A stretch of DNA of 64,000 nucleotides, from NCBI RefSeq assembly GCF_958298935.1, contig NC_084931.1:16581334-16645333 (forward strand), written 5' to 3'. Below are positions 22,052 through 34,439 of this stretch, one piece after another. Origin of the DNA: Phragmites australis. Lineage: Eukaryota; Streptophyta; Magnoliopsida; Poales; Poaceae. Position 1 is the first letter of the stretch. Every line of letters begins with the position of its first letter. The notes under the pieces were generated by a model. That model was given only the letters and a program-made list of their open reading frames with translations, had not been told where the DNA came from and did no database searches. The translations under genes were made by a program, and so were the position numbers.

Positions 22052-22200
22052 CTCGACGGGAGCGGAGGTTGTCTGGTGGTGGAGAGAAAGGAGGAGAAGC
22101 GCTCCGATCGCCTGAAAGGTTTCTAAGGGCTCCAGAGCACGAAGGAGACAAGAGCAAGATTGCAAGAAGGCATAAAGGGGGGGGCATATCGATCCCCTCC

Positions 22201-22210
22201 CCCTTTTATA
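22201..22210 (-). promoter_or_regulatory. TATA box for the antisense gene
   Basis: On minus this is TATAAAAGGG, about 150 bp before the ATG at 22051 and ~36 bp before the alternative ATG at 22165. It lies between the gene and the 3' LTR, so it would drive transcription against gag-pol. Confidence 0.6.
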
Positions 22211-22549
22211 TTTCAGAGTTCAAATGTTGCCGGCCAACGGTTCGCTCGGCGGGACGGCTTCCTCGGTCGACGCGACTACCAGGCGAATCTCCCGCCGATC
22301 ATGCGGCGTCAGCGGTTGCCAGGCGTATTTTCCTCGATCTGCGCGGCAGCCGCGCGTGCCGCCCGTACCATCGTCATGTCGTTCGGGAGTTGTGTGACCA
22401 CGCATCCGCTTGTCTCCTCGCTGGGCCGTACCAGAAGCCCGGGTCTAAAGGGCCACCTCTTGAAAGCCTGCTATGTGGCGTCCACGCTAGCCTCGGCCTC
22501 GTCCGCGACGAAGGGCCCATCCGCAGTCTCCGTGCCATCATCTGCCAAT

Positions 22550-22564
22550 GGGCCCGGGGGTTAC
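22550..22564 (+). promoter_or_regulatory. Polypurine tract of the Tat-type element
   Basis: 'gggcccgggggttac' lies directly before the TGTCGG start of the 3' LTR. Confidence 0.65.
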
Positions 22565-23943
22565 TGTCGGTGTATCAGGATTCGGGGGTCCCCGAGTCCC
22601 GAGGCCAGGCCAGCCGTCCGCCACGTGTCACCATCCCGCGAGGTCCCTCCGGCGGGATGAGGAAAATCTAAGTTCCGGGAGAAGGTGCTCGGGGCCACAA
22701 CCTCTGGTCCCCGAGCACCCCAGTTCCCCGATGACCCGCAGAGTCCAAGTACTGGGAAGAAAGTGCTCGGGGAGGTGCCCGGTCGCCCGATGATCAGAAG
22801 AGCTAAGTTCCGGGAGAGAGCGCTCCGTTCCCCGAGGGTCAGTACAAAAGTGCTCGGGAGAGAGTGCTCGGGGTTGCTCGTGGCAGCCCCCGAGCACTCG
22901 GTTCCCCCAAGGTTCGAGCAAGAGTGCCCGGGAGAGAGTGCTCGGGGAGGTGAACAGTACCCCAGAGCACTCGGTGCCCCGACGACCCAGAAAGGCCCCC
23001 GAGGGGCCCGCCGATGAGGTGTCAACCAGTCAGAGGTCCGAGGCCGCATTTAATGGGCGTGCGCGGCCTGACATCCTGACATCTCCAACTACTCCCGCCG
23101 CAGTGTCAGTCCCTGCCGTGCTTTGGTAGAGAGGCGTGGGGCCATTAATTGCACGGGTCCCGTCCCGTATCATCCGGTGTATCTCGGGATAACGTTGCCA
23201 GGATCAAGGCGTTCCGCCTGCCACCCTGTCGTGGCAGAGGAACAAGACAGGGTGGGCGCGCCGGGTGCCTCTGTGGCTGCCCGGTGGGCCCTCTCAACGG
23301 TGCCCGTCGCCAGGGCGTCCACAGTGACGGGTGATCGGACGCGCGCCACGTTTTTTCCACCGCCCTTGTCACTTTGCCCAGAGGGAATGATGATGCCTTT
23401 CTCAGTCGTGGCGTCTTGGAACTTCTGCCCCTTCTTTCCCGTTCGGGGTATGTCGTGGCCGGCGAGTGCATAAAAGGATGGGCATACAGAGAGATCGGAA
23501 AAAAGATAGATTGAATCAGAGACACGACAAAGACATCGAAACATCGGAGGAGAGAACAAGCCCAAGCAATCGACCGTGCCACACTTAGACGAAGAACACT
23601 GCAAGCAAGCCTGAGCAGAGCTAGAACAAGGAGCCTCAAGCTCTCAGTTAGACAATATATTCTTGTAACCAGATATATTCCTGAGGAATCCCCCTCAGGG
23701 TGAGATATCGCATCCATACAGGAGTAGGGTATTACGCCCCCGTGCGGCCCGAACCTGTCTAAACCCCGGTGCATTTACTTCCCTTTGCACTAGGTCGATC
23801 GTCCCCCACCACCGGCCGTTGCATTTATTTCCACTTCCATTTATTTCTCGGACGAACTTATTCAGGATCACCCCCCCCCCCCCGGCTGAATCTCTAAAAA
23901 GGGGTCTCTCGGGATCCCCGCGACAGGAGTTAATCCTCCGACA
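22565..23943 (+). repeat. 3' LTR of the Tat-type Gypsy element
   Basis: It matches the 5' LTR end to end. Two short segments of U3 are missing, and a C run near 23871 is 13 bases long where the 5' LTR has six. It ends CTCCGACA and is followed by the ACCCC duplication. Confidence 0.92.
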
Positions 23944-23948
23944 ACCCC

Positions 23949-24028
23949 CACGGTAGATGTTAGCTGGAGTAGCAGGAAAAATTAAAACAAAGCATATCGA
24001 GGCTACAATATATGGTTATAAGGGCTAC
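23949..24028. other. Old flank between Gypsy and CACTA insertions
   Basis: Only 80 bp separate the Gypsy target duplication from the CACTA terminus. Before the Gypsy insertion this DNA continued from 9628-9697. No feature was recognised. Confidence 0.5.
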
Positions 24029-24059
24029 CACTACTTAAAAAATGATTAAGTGAGATGCC

Positions 24060-24480
24060 CCTTACAGACAGTTCTGTAGAGCTATTTGTGCAAAGATTAT
24101 CACAGAAGACTTTAAAGAAGAACCATATGTGATAATGATGAGACCCCTTCAGAAATGGTGGGACTCTTTTAATATATACGGTTCCTGTTGGGAACCGTCT
24201 ATATTAATATTACAAACGGCTCTAATTACGAGTCTTCTGTAATAAAACCAGTACCACAGATAGCTCTAATTTTGAGCCATCTGTAATATTAATATAGACG
24301 GCTCGTATTTAGAGTTATATGTAATAAAAAGAATATCATAGATGACTCAAAACAGGGACTGTCCATATAATAAATACAGATGTCTCCAAATACGAGCCAT
24401 CTGAGAAAATGCCGGGGGAGGTGGGACACTTTATTACAGACGGCTCAAAACATGAAGCTATATGTACTATTAGAATAGTA
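24060..24480 (+). repeat. 5' subterminal repeat region of CACTA-2
   Basis: Short motifs (acggctc, gagccatctgt, acagatggct) recur about ten times in direct and inverted order, often paired as hairpins. In CACTA elements such sites bind the TnpA protein. The remaining stretch to 25188 is AT-rich leader or intron sequence with no gene. Confidence 0.7.
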
Positions 24481-25188
24481 CATCATCCTCTACCTCCAGA
24501 TCGAAGCAGAGCAGTGGCGGCCAAACAGAAAACAATAGCATGCAGCTTTTGGAGGGAAAGGACAATTTTGACAAAAAAAAATTGTTAGATTTAGGTGAAA
24601 GCTTGAAGATTCATTGACATTTGTTTCTTCAAGGTAAGCATTATGTACTATTTTGGTTTAGATGGTTTATATTTTGGTTTGGAGAGCTAGTTAGATCTAG
24701 ATCTAAATTTTTTTTCCATAATGACATAGTTTTGTTCTATTCATTAGATGATGTAGATTTATGTACTAATTTAGTCTTGAGACATCAACTATATCTACAT
24801 CTAGACTTAGATTTTTTTTTTTATGATGATCCAGAATATATTAGTTATTCTAGGTATATATGAAGATCATAGATAAAAGTAATTATGTGATACTATAAAT
24901 GACTAGCTTTAATCTAGTGTTATAGATAATTTTTGGATTTTTGGTATATAAACATAAAATTATCGATAACTATAGTATTTAATGACAAATTTTGAATTAA
25001 TGTTTGCCCTTATTTTTAAGTATTCATGTATATAATATAACGATAATCATTAATTATTTTTGAATTAATTGTCATTTGAATGGTTCATTCATGCATGCTT
25101 GCAAGGTAGCTCTATTTTTTCCGATGAAAAGCTTGGTCGCTCTCTTTTATTAGGTTGATTTGACATTAATTTACTTCATACATTGTAG

Positions 25189-28100
25189 ATGGATCCTGGC
25201 TGGATGTACGGTTCTCGTACGAACAAGGGCACCTTGATGGTGTGATGACTTTTCTGGTAGCTGCCGAGGAGGATCGATTGGAGAAGGGTGTTGAATTTAT
25301 ATATTGTCCTTGTTGCGATTGTAGAAACGAAAGATCCTTTCTTAGACAGAATGCAACCCTACAGATCCAAGCGCACTTGATTATTAGGGGCTTCAAACCG
25401 GACTACAAGTGTTGGACCAAACATGGTGAAGAGCAGAATGTGTTACATGACGACGTTGGTATCGTCGAAGAACCCGAAGTCGACATAAGAATAGAAGATG
25501 ATGAGGAATTTGGTGAAGATGCTGATGATGATTGCGGTGGTGCAGACGATGATGATAGGTTGGATCAGATGTTGTGCAATGCAGACGTGAACTTGAGTAC
25601 TCAGAGAGACTTTAGCAAATTCATGTGCTTGATCGAGGACAAGAGTTTCACGGCGCTATTAGAACTCTTATCGAACATGCTTTCAGATGGATTAGCACAT
25701 ACGAAGCAAATCAGGTTCTTTGTCCATTGGGGATGGATGTAGAAAGGATACATGCATGTCCGAATGATTGTATCCTCTATCGTAAAGATCTATCAGACTT
25801 GCATTCATGTCCAGTGTGCAAAGCATCTCGATACAAGTGTAAGAGTCAATCAGATGATGGCAAGGTGAAGAAAGGATTTCCTGCCAAGGTGGTGTGGTAT
25901 CTGCCTATAATTCCGTATCTTAAGCATTTGTTTGCGAATCGAAAAGAGGCCAAATTGTTTTGCTGGCACTCGGAGGGCCGTAAGCAAGATTGAAAGCTAA
26001 GACACCCTGCTGATTCTCCCCAATGGAGAAATATTGATACGATCTTCGATGACTTTGGTGCAGAACAGAGGAATATAAGGTTTGCTTTGAGCACAAACGG
26101 AATGAATCCTTTTGGGAACATGACCAGCAAGCACAACACTTGGCTAGTTGTTCTCAGTATTTACAACCTACCTCCTTGGTTGTGTATGAAGCGTAAGTAC
26201 TTGATGATGTTGCTGCTTATCCAAGGCCCGAAACAACCTAGGAATGATATTGATGTATACCTAAGACCGTTGGTGGAAGATCTAAAAACAATGTGGAACG
26301 AAGGGGCGCAAGTATGGGATGCGTACAAAAGAGAGAATTTCACGCTATGCAGCATGCTGTTCTGCATGATCAATGATTTTCCTACACTACATAACCTTTT
26401 GGGGCAGAGTAAACAAGTAGACACGGCGTGCCCTCATTGCTTAGATGGTACCGTGAGTATGTGGCTACCCCACTCGCACAAAACGGTGTTCATGTGCCAC
26501 CATAGGTTCCTTAACAGGTATCACCCGTACCGCAACATGAAGGAACAATTCAACAGAACGAGGGAGAGAGATTTATGTTCAAGGCACTACAGTGGTCAAG
26601 AGATGCACAATATGGTTAAAGATCTCGATGTTGTGTTTGAAAAGGGGAGTAAAAATCTAAGGATACTGGGTGGTATGTGGAAGAAGAGATCAATATTATG
26701 GGAGCTACCGTATTGGAAGCACCTTGAAGTTCGCCACTGCATCGACGTCATGCATGTAGAGAAGAACGTGTGCGAAAGCTTGGTTGGTCTTTTACTTAAT
26801 ATTCCAGGGAAGACGAAGGACAGCCTCAACGCAAGGCTTGACCTGGTTGATTTGAAGATTAGGCCCGAGTTGGCACCTGAGCCCTCCGGAAAAGTTAGAA
26901 CGAGGCTCCCTCCTGCCTACTATAATCTGAAAAAGGCTGAGAGAATCGAACTGTGCCGGTGCTTGCATGGTGTGAAAGTTCCGTCCGGTTACTCCGCCAA
27001 CATCTCAAAATTTGTTTCGATGCAAGATTTAAAATTAGTTGGCGTGAAGTCCTATGATTGTCATGCGTTGATGACACAGATGCTTCCTGTTGCAACCTGA
27101 AATATCCAGCCAACCTATCTCCGAGATACAATCACCAAGCTGTCTTACTTCTTTAACACAATTTCTCAGAAGGTCATTGATCCTAAAGTACTTGATGTTT
27201 TACAGGCCGTTGTGGTGAAGACACTATGTCATCTTGAGATGTACTTTCCTCCGTTCATGGTACATGTTATCGTTCAGTATTCATACGTCAAATGTACCCA
27301 TTTGAGAGGTACATGGGAATTCTCAAGAAGTATGTTCGGAATTGATCGCGTCCGGAGGGTAGCATCTTCCAAGGTTACACAACCGAAGAGGTAGTTTAGT
27401 TCCGTGTCGATTACATGGAGCAGCTCAAACCAATAGGTGTGCCCATGTCTCGTTATGATGGGAGGTTGGATGGGAAGGGGACCATAGGTAGAAAATCAAT
27501 CATTACCTACTTTGCCATGTTATCTAAAGCCCACTTCATGGTCTTGCAACATATGACTGAATTATCCCCGTATATCAACATGCATAAGGACGTGCTACAC
27601 AAAGAGAATCTAGGCTGTACGGAGGCTTGGATTACAAAACAACACAACCGCAGCTTCAACAACTGGTTGGCAACGCAAGTCAGTAATAATAGTTCAACAG
27701 AGAACAATATTGGCTAGTTGGCAAGATAGCCAGGTCACACAATCATGATATTTGAAGCATATGACATAAATGGGTACACCTTTTGTACTAGAGCATGGGA
27801 TAGTAAGAGCATGATACAGAATAACAGTGTGCACATAGATGCTTGTCAGGACAAACATGGGGTCTGTGCGTACTATGGGTACATAGAGGAGATTTGGGAA
27901 CTTGACTTTGTACGTTTCAAGATTCCCCTCTTTCGGTGACGTTGGGTCACACTCTCAAGTGTTAAGGTAAGCAAGTATGGAATGACTACTGTCAACCTCG
28001 AATGTGCCACATACAAAGATGAACCATTTATACTCGCCAAGCAAGTTGTCCAGATCTTTTATGTGCAAGACCCAAAAAAATCCAAAGCTTCACATAGTCC

Positions 28101-28280
28101 TTCGGAGAAAAAGAAGGATTGTCGGAGTTAAGAATGTCGTGGATGAAGAAGAGTACAGTCAATTTGATGAGTACCCTCTTGGAGATGGCATTGCCCTTAA
28201 CGAAGAACAACTTCTGACAGGGGCCGCTTGCTATCTGCGTGTCAATCATCAAGAAGGGCTGATTGTTAAAGATGTATGAT
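25189..28280 (+). pseudogene. TnpD-type CACTA transposase (Transposase_21 family), broken
   Basis: The likely start is ATGGATCCTGGCTGGATG at 25189, right after an acceptor-like 'cattgtag'. An N-terminal transposase-associated domain follows (FIYCPCCDCRNE ... LIIRGFKPDYKCWTKHG, 25290-25430), an acidic linker, then YRKDLSDLHSCPVCKASRYK (25791) and the Transposase_21 core (26190-26560, with PHCLDG near 26434 and FLNRYHPYR near 26506). Next are the DUF4218-like VMHVEKNVCESLVGLLLNIP (26750) and the DUF4216-like C-terminus (27420-28280). Frameshifts near 25235, 25740 and 27260 and stops such as 25992 and 27100 make it non-functional. TnpD cuts and joins CACTA ends. Confidence 0.88.
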
Positions 28281-28559
28281 GTTACTCGATTGTTATGTAC
28301 CTATGTATTGCAATATAATATGTTAAAATTAATTAGTTATGAGTTTACTTAAAAAAATTGATATCATTAATTTGGAGTTTGTATGAATTAGTTATGAATT
28401 TTTCTAGTTTTAGTTCAATTTGATATTTAGGTTTAGTGATACCCACACCATGTGATAGTACAGATTTAATCATAAATTTACATACAAATTTCTTCTCCTT
28501 TGGAGTTTGTATGGATTATTTATGAATTTTGCAAGTTTTAATGTTTTGCTAGAAAATCA

Positions 28560-28700
28560 ATAGTACATACGGTTATTTACTAAAAACCGTATGCACTATT
28601 TGTACATACGGATTTTACTAAAAAGCTGTCTATACTACTAATATTAGTACAGGCGGCTAGTTGTTATTACCCGTCTGTACTATTGCTCTATAAATACCGT
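28560..28700 (+). promoter_or_regulatory. Internal promoter of CACTA-2 with subterminal-type motifs
   Basis: Between the two genes lies a cluster of 'gtacatacggt', 'aaaccgtatgcac', 'aggcggctag' and 'cccgtctgtac' motifs in both orientations, ending at a TATA box (TATAAATA, 28689-28696). The motifs resemble those of the element's ends. A TnpA-type transcript would start just after. Confidence 0.55.
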
Positions 28701-31052
28701 TTCGGCTAACCCACGCCGCACCAAGTGCTAACCCTAGCCATCTTGTCTCCCTCACGACCCTAGCAACCTCCATTCACGGCGGCTCCTCCATCAGTGACCT
28801 CACTAACTCCAACCCGACGACTCCACCCCGGCGGCCCCACCCCCGGCGACCTTCATTCACGATGGCTCCTCCATCCCCGGCGCAGGCGACCTCCACGATA
28901 ATCCTCATCCATCCTCAGTGACCTCGCTCCTCGGTGGCTCCTCTATGACAGGCGGCCCTCGTCCCTCCCCGGCGACCTCCCTCCCCGGCGACATCCCTCC
29001 CAGGAGGCTCCTCCATTCCCAGCGGCCCTCGTCCCTCCCCGGTGGCTCCTCCATGCCCACTGACCTCCCTCCCTGGCCAGCTACCGGTATGACCTCCTCC
29101 CCGACTGCTGTGTGATGAGATGCTCTGTGATGAGATGTCGCGCGCCGAATTGCTGCCATGTGCCTCTTGATTTTACTATTGCCGCTCTAATGATGTGCGC
29201 CGCCTTCTTGGCCGTTGCTGCGTGAAGCCCTCGCTGTCAGCCGATGATGAGTGCTGAGGCCGACCATCATTCGATGTGCACCCTTGTTGCCGATTATGAG
29301 CTACCTGGTTCCCCTACCTTGGTGTTGTTACCATTCTCATGTCCATCGTGTCCTGTTGTGTGGCCCTGCACTGGTTTGCCATTTGCTACAAGTAGGTGCT
29401 AGTGATCCTCATGATGCTTGATGGTGAAGCTAGTCCATGTGTTACTGTTTAGGGTCGATGATGGCGTTTGAGGTTAAGCAGCTATTGATTTGGCTATCGA
29501 GTACCGACTGAGCAGTTTGACCTCTCTTTTGTTTTGAACAGTATGGTTTTTTGTGCCTTAATGCTCGATGATAATGAAATGCACTGAAATTGGTCATGTT
29601 ATTTGAGTACAATGGATGTGAACCTGTATTGTTCTCTAATTCTTGATTGATATAGGAAGTGATTGAGGTTTTATTTTGGGACTCTCTGGTCAGTCCTTGT
29701 CTTTCGAGTTTTGGAACTCTATTGTTGTCAGTTCACTGCCTATAAGTATTGATCCCTGGATGTGGTGTTGCTGTAATATTTGATTTAGGTTAATCCTGTT
29801 TTAATTTACATGTGAAGGGGCAGTAGATTTTTGATGGTTTAGTCAACACTTGTCCTATTGGTCTGCTGCTTTGTTGATTTCGATTTCTGTTTTGAATTGG
29901 TGTTCTTCAGTGATTGAAAATCTGTGCAACAACCCTGTCCGGGAAGAATTATTAAATTCAGAGAACTTTTGTCAGATTCTCATCTAGTTGTGATCTTAGT
30001 TTCATGTCCAGTTTTTGATGTGCCCAAAGATCAGTTAGGCAGCAGAACATTTGTAGTTCTAGGGCCAATTGTTTTGTATTATCTGAGAGAAAATTTTGTT
30101 TCAATTTTCCTACCACTCAACAAATTTTGTTTCAATTCCTCTGTCCTTGCTACTGGTCTGATGCTGACATGGCTGCTAAGCTACTTTGCTTGTTTCTCTG
30201 CTACGAATTGTCGCAGAGGGGCTGCCTAATGCCACATGTTTGGCTCTGTTTCTGCTTTTTCAAAAAGAAAGGGAACATGCTTCCCTTCCTGTGACTGCAT
30301 ATATGCTCTCTTTGTGACTATTTCCCTTCCTATGATCTAGACAGCAGGTATTCATACATGTTGCTCGATGATGTGTGCTAAATCTGAAATTGGGCGTGTT
30401 CGCTGAGTACAATAGCATATACCTGTAGATTCTTATGTTGTTTGGTTGAATCTTGATGATTCTGGAGGCTAGTCAGTGTATTTTGGTTGAATCAGATTGT
30501 GACCTTAGGAACAATAGCATATATCAAGTACATGTTATTGTGCTAGTTGAGATCTTAGGAACATTGCCCAATTGATGATATTCTTACTAGGACAATTAGG
30601 GAGCAGGACCATGAAATTCCTGGGGCCAATTGTTATACTAATTCTGAGAGCATATTTATTCATTTTATATATCTGTTGTCCTGCATTTGGAATATATATG
30701 ATGTTGAATGCTATTGGTCCTATATTGTTGTTGTTTTCTTCAAAGATCATGTATATTTGGATTTGGGTATTATGTTCTTGTTTTTATATATATGGAATAA
30801 TATCAATGATCATATATATTTCTATCACCAGATGGATTGACACAGAATCTCTGCTAAGATGATTATTTTATCTTCTTTGAATGGCAAAAAATAAGATGAC
30901 TTTACATCAAAGTTAGCTTTAACTAGTGCAAAATCTAATACACATGTTAAATTTAATTGAAGTTTCAAACACATACTTTGATTCTTGTGAATAATCTTCT
31001 ACCATTTTCTCTATTTCTGTGAATAATCTTCTACCATTTTCCTATTTTGAAG
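28701..31052 (+). other. Leader and intron-like region of the TnpA-type gene
   Basis: The first ~400 bp are GC-rich with repeated 'ctccctccccggcgacc' type phrases, like an untranslated or Pro-rich first exon. From ~29120 the sequence is AT-rich and intron-like. Two diverged duplicated stretches occur: 30040-30090 resembles 30590-30650 ('ggggccaattgtt', 'ctgagag'), and 29560-29650 resembles 30360-30450 ('ttgctcgatgat', 'gagtacaat'). No gene was identified on the minus strand. Confidence 0.45.
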
Positions 31053-33740
31053 ATGGCGACTGGAGATGAACTTGAACTGCCTCTGTCCTCTTCCCCTCAG
31101 CAACAAGAGGGGGATCACTGCTCAACAAGATGCGGAGACCACTTCTCAGGAGCAAACAGAAGAAACTCAGTCACTGGAGCGAAAGTGAGGTGGCCGAGGC
31201 AAAAACCAAATGCCCACGGGTCACTACACCATAACTCACTTCAATGAGGCAGGCGTACCAACACAACCTCAGCAAGCTTAGGCGGCATTTCGTACAGCAT
31301 GCGCCTCACTTGGAAGGACAAGGGTCAGGATAACCTACCCAAACTGAAAGGTCATGCCGCAGAGCGAGAAAAGCTTCTTGTGGGAAACAATTAAAGCCCA
31401 ATTTGACTTCCCTGAAGGATGCTCCTTGGAAGACGTGGAAAGACAAGCAATAGCCAAGATGGGTAAGGCATGGAATACTTTTAAGAGCGAGCTGTATAAT
31501 AAATATGTGAAGCAGGATCTCATCCTCAATAATATTGCTTATGGGTACTTGGCAGATCAATGGGCAGAGTTTGTGGCGAGTTGCTAATCTGAGGAATTTC
31601 AGCAGCAGAGTCAGGCTAACAAGGCATGCCAGTCAGGCAACACACACACCCAAAGGCTAGGCACCTGTGGGTATGCTAGCAAGGAGTTAGACTGGGACAA
31701 GGAGGATGAGCAGATAGCTCAGGAGAACCACTCCACACTATTTTCTCAGATCCCAGAGAGGCGGGCCCGGAACTGGTTCTGAGAAAGGGCCGTACGCTCG
31801 GCCGATGGTTCCGTCACCTTTAGGAAGCCAGAAACCGAGGAAGTGGCTCAAAGGATCCTACAACTTTTGGAAGAATCCACTCAGGGATCATTCCAGCCAT
31901 CTTAGGAAAAAGATATACTAACCTCGGCTCTGGGGAATAGAAAGCACTCGGATTGCACGTGTGGCATAGGAGATTCTGTTCCATGGAAGTTGGGATTCCC
32001 TGATGACGCCGATTCATATAGGAGCCGAAGGAGAAACAAAGCTGAGCGCAAAGCAGCTGAGCGTGAACATATGAGAATGGAGATTGTCATTGAGGTCGAA
32101 GCAAGGATGAAAGAACAGATAGACATTCTTGCATAAAGGATGGAACAACGGGTCTAAGAGCGAGTACGGGCTATAAGGCAGCAGGATGCAGCCACGACAC
32201 TTGAATCTCCACCGGCTCAGCACCGGAGCAGCTACGCATCTACATCAGATAATATGTTCGATCAACATGACTTCCCTATCGGTGGATTTGAAGGTGACCC
32301 CCCCCCCCATCGACGACATTCAGAAAGAGGTCCCTAGCGAGAGATACCCCATCAATGACATAGATGCGGTAACCAAGTGTAAGCTCCTACTGCCCACCAC
32401 TGTTTGCTCCGATAACATCATTGAGGTTGGCACGGGCTTGGCGTTCCCATGTGGTGGGGAACAAATGATTCACGCACTCCCGCTATAGCCTAATTACGCT
32501 ATGTGAGTGGAATTGGTGTACACGAATTGCATGTCCCTCCCACTTCATATTCCCCTAGAGGACAACGTCAGGACACTTGGGGAGGCCGTCCACTCCTTCA
32601 TCCAATGGCAGAAGAAGTTCATAACATTGGTTGCCCCTCCACCGCCTCAACAGCCTCTATATCCAGTACGTGACGGTAGCGACTTCTCTTTTCGTCGTGC
32701 TACACCAAAGGTCAAATCTCCTTATGCACCACATGAGCAACAAAAATTGTCCAGCAAATCTAGCCAACAGTCCGCCAAAACGGTACCTCTCTGAAAGCGC
32801 AGAGCTAACAAATAGAAGGACAAGAAGGAGGTAGAAGAAGAACCTCTGTCAAACACCTACGTGGTAGGCCAGCCGTTATTTAGCAAGAAAGCGTTAGAGC
32901 AATTGGGCTGGACAAGTATGATTCTGTACGACCTATACATGAAGAGGTTCCATGAGGAGAAACATCTTTGTCCTTGTTTCAGTGCCAAGTACCAGCAGCA
33001 ACATTTCCTGCAACCAGCTGTAACCTTCCTTGTGACCTTCGAGGATTTATTCCTCCTCTACCGTCTTGACAAGCGGGACGTTGGTCTACTGAGATGCTGG
33101 ACACTGTAAGTGTTATTAATTGTGGTCTATGATTAATGAACCGCCTAACTCATTGATATGCTCATTCATCTACATTACTCTTATGTGTAGACTTATGATT
33201 CAAGAAGCTAGGAGAGAGAATCCGAGAATCAGATTCCTTGGCCCACAAGTCGTATGTGGGTCAACGATCACTTGGCCTTCGGGGGAGGTTGATAAATACG
33301 TCGCGAAGGCCATGGTTGCTCTATGTGGATCGAATGACCTTATTCTTCTACCGTACAACTACCGAGACCATTGGATGCTAGTTTGTATCTATGCACACAA
33401 TCAACACTGCATATACCTCGACTTGATGTATTATGACCCAGAGAGATATTCAGATCTGACAGACTTGTTGATAAGGGCATTCGTGAAGTATGTTTCAATG
33501 GACGAGATTGTACAGAGAGAAAAACCCTCAATGACCCACCAACATTAGTTCATGGTAATAATTCCTCTATCACACATCAATTTACTGTTATAATATGCAT
33601 TACATAGAACTAAATGTACCATTCACAAATTTTTGCAGTGTCACAGGTAGCCGCAAGGCACCAACCTCTGTGGGTTCCATGTTGCCCAGTATATCCTGCA
33701 AATCGTTGGCTCTAGTCCACCAGTATATCCACCGGTTAGT
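31053..33740 (+). pseudogene. TnpA-type CACTA protein with C-terminal Ulp1 protease domain, broken
   Basis: From the ATG at 31053 an acidic, Gln-rich N-terminus leads into a Transposase_24-type region: FDFPEGCSLEDVERQAIAKM (31396), ADQWAEFVASC and the following THTQRLGTCGYASKELDW type stretch (to ~31700). An Arg/Lys/Glu-rich segment (32020-32200) is probably coiled coil. The C-terminal part (33185-33740) is a C48/Ulp1-like protease: His in RDHWMLVC (~33370), Asp in YLDLMYYD (~33418), then Gln and the nucleophile Cys in GTNLCGFHVAQY (~33667). An in-frame TAG (33648-33650) lies in front of the Cys box where Gln is usual. Several frameshifts and stops exist. Intron borders are only approximate, for example an acceptor 'tttttgcag' at 33638. 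Confidence 0.75.
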
Positions 33741-34129
33741 ATAATTATAGTATATTAAAATGTATTTTTCATTGTTGTGCCTAACTATTTTCCTCTACAG
33801 ACGTATAAATTTCCTACAAGTAATCTCGTGAAGGACAGTCTAATGTATACTCAAAACGGCTCATTCATTTCATATTTGCGGAGATCATAAAGGAGAACGG
33901 TGAATTTTATGATCCCGAAAACTTTGTAACTTTATGACTTTGTGACTTTGTAATGTTGTGAGGCTTTGTAATATTGACTTTGTGATATTGAATGAAGATG
34001 TTTGATTTACAAAGTGTATAGAGTTTGAATGCAAATGATCTACTGTGTGTATGACATACAGCTGTGCGTATTTTGTTGTTGATATGTCAGTTACATTCAG
34101 TAATATATGGATTATGTACTATATATATG
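33741..34129. other. 3' flank of the TnpA-type gene
   Basis: AT-rich, with a short degenerate run of 'actttgtgactttgtaa' units near 33920-33990. No gene is seen. Confidence 0.4.
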
Positions 34130-34439
34130 ACAGTATAGACGGTTTAAGGAATACAACCGTCTGTATAAATGCTTTTTATAACGGCCTCTGTTATATAGTA
34201 CAGATAGCTTGAAATTAGAATCGTCTGTACTGTCCTATAGTACAAATGGCTTGAATAACGAGCCATCTATATTGTTACTATATTACAAACGGCTAAAAAT
34301 TTTGAGCCATCTGTGATATTACATAGTACAAACGGCTCTTGTTTGGAGCCATCTGTACTATTACTATATTGCAAACAACTCATGACTCCAAGCCGTTTGT
34401 GATATTCCATAGTACAGATGGCTAGTGATTGGAGCCATC
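34130..34439 (+). repeat. 3' subterminal repeat region of CACTA-2, truncated
   Basis: At least ten copies of 'gagccatctgt' or its reverse complement lie in alternating orientation, separated by 'atattacatagtacaaa' type spacers. It breaks off at 34439 inside a motif, where the LTR starts. Confidence 0.75.

Larger units (their letters stand above)
9698..23943 (+). mobile_element. Complete Ty3/Gypsy element, Tat-type, 14.2 kb
   Basis: Two LTRs (1422 and 1379 bp) flank an internal region with, in order, primer binding site, gag, protease, reverse transcriptase, RNase H, a second RNase H, integrase, a repeat-bearing spacer, an antisense gene and a polypurine tract. The 5-bp target duplication ACCCC is perfect (9693-9697 and 23944-23948). 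The second RNase H and the antisense PF04195-type gene point to the Tat lineage. A hand count finds about 35-40 substitutions over ~1.37 kb of aligned LTR, roughly 2.8 percent, so it is fairly young. The genes carry stops and a frameshift, so this copy is not autonomous. Confidence 0.93.
24029..34439 (+). mobile_element. CACTA-2, autonomous-type element lacking its 3' terminus
   Basis: The 5' end CACTACTTAAAAAATG at 24029 matches the terminus of CACTA-A. Repeated motifs such as 'gagccatctgt' and 'tagacggctc' follow in both orientations. Then come a TnpD-type gene, an internal promoter with the same motif, a TnpA-type gene with a Ulp1 domain, and 3' subterminal motifs (34130-34439). The 3' terminal repeat is absent because an LTR begins at 34440. 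Both genes are decayed. A 3-bp target duplication cannot be checked without the right end. Confidence 0.85.
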
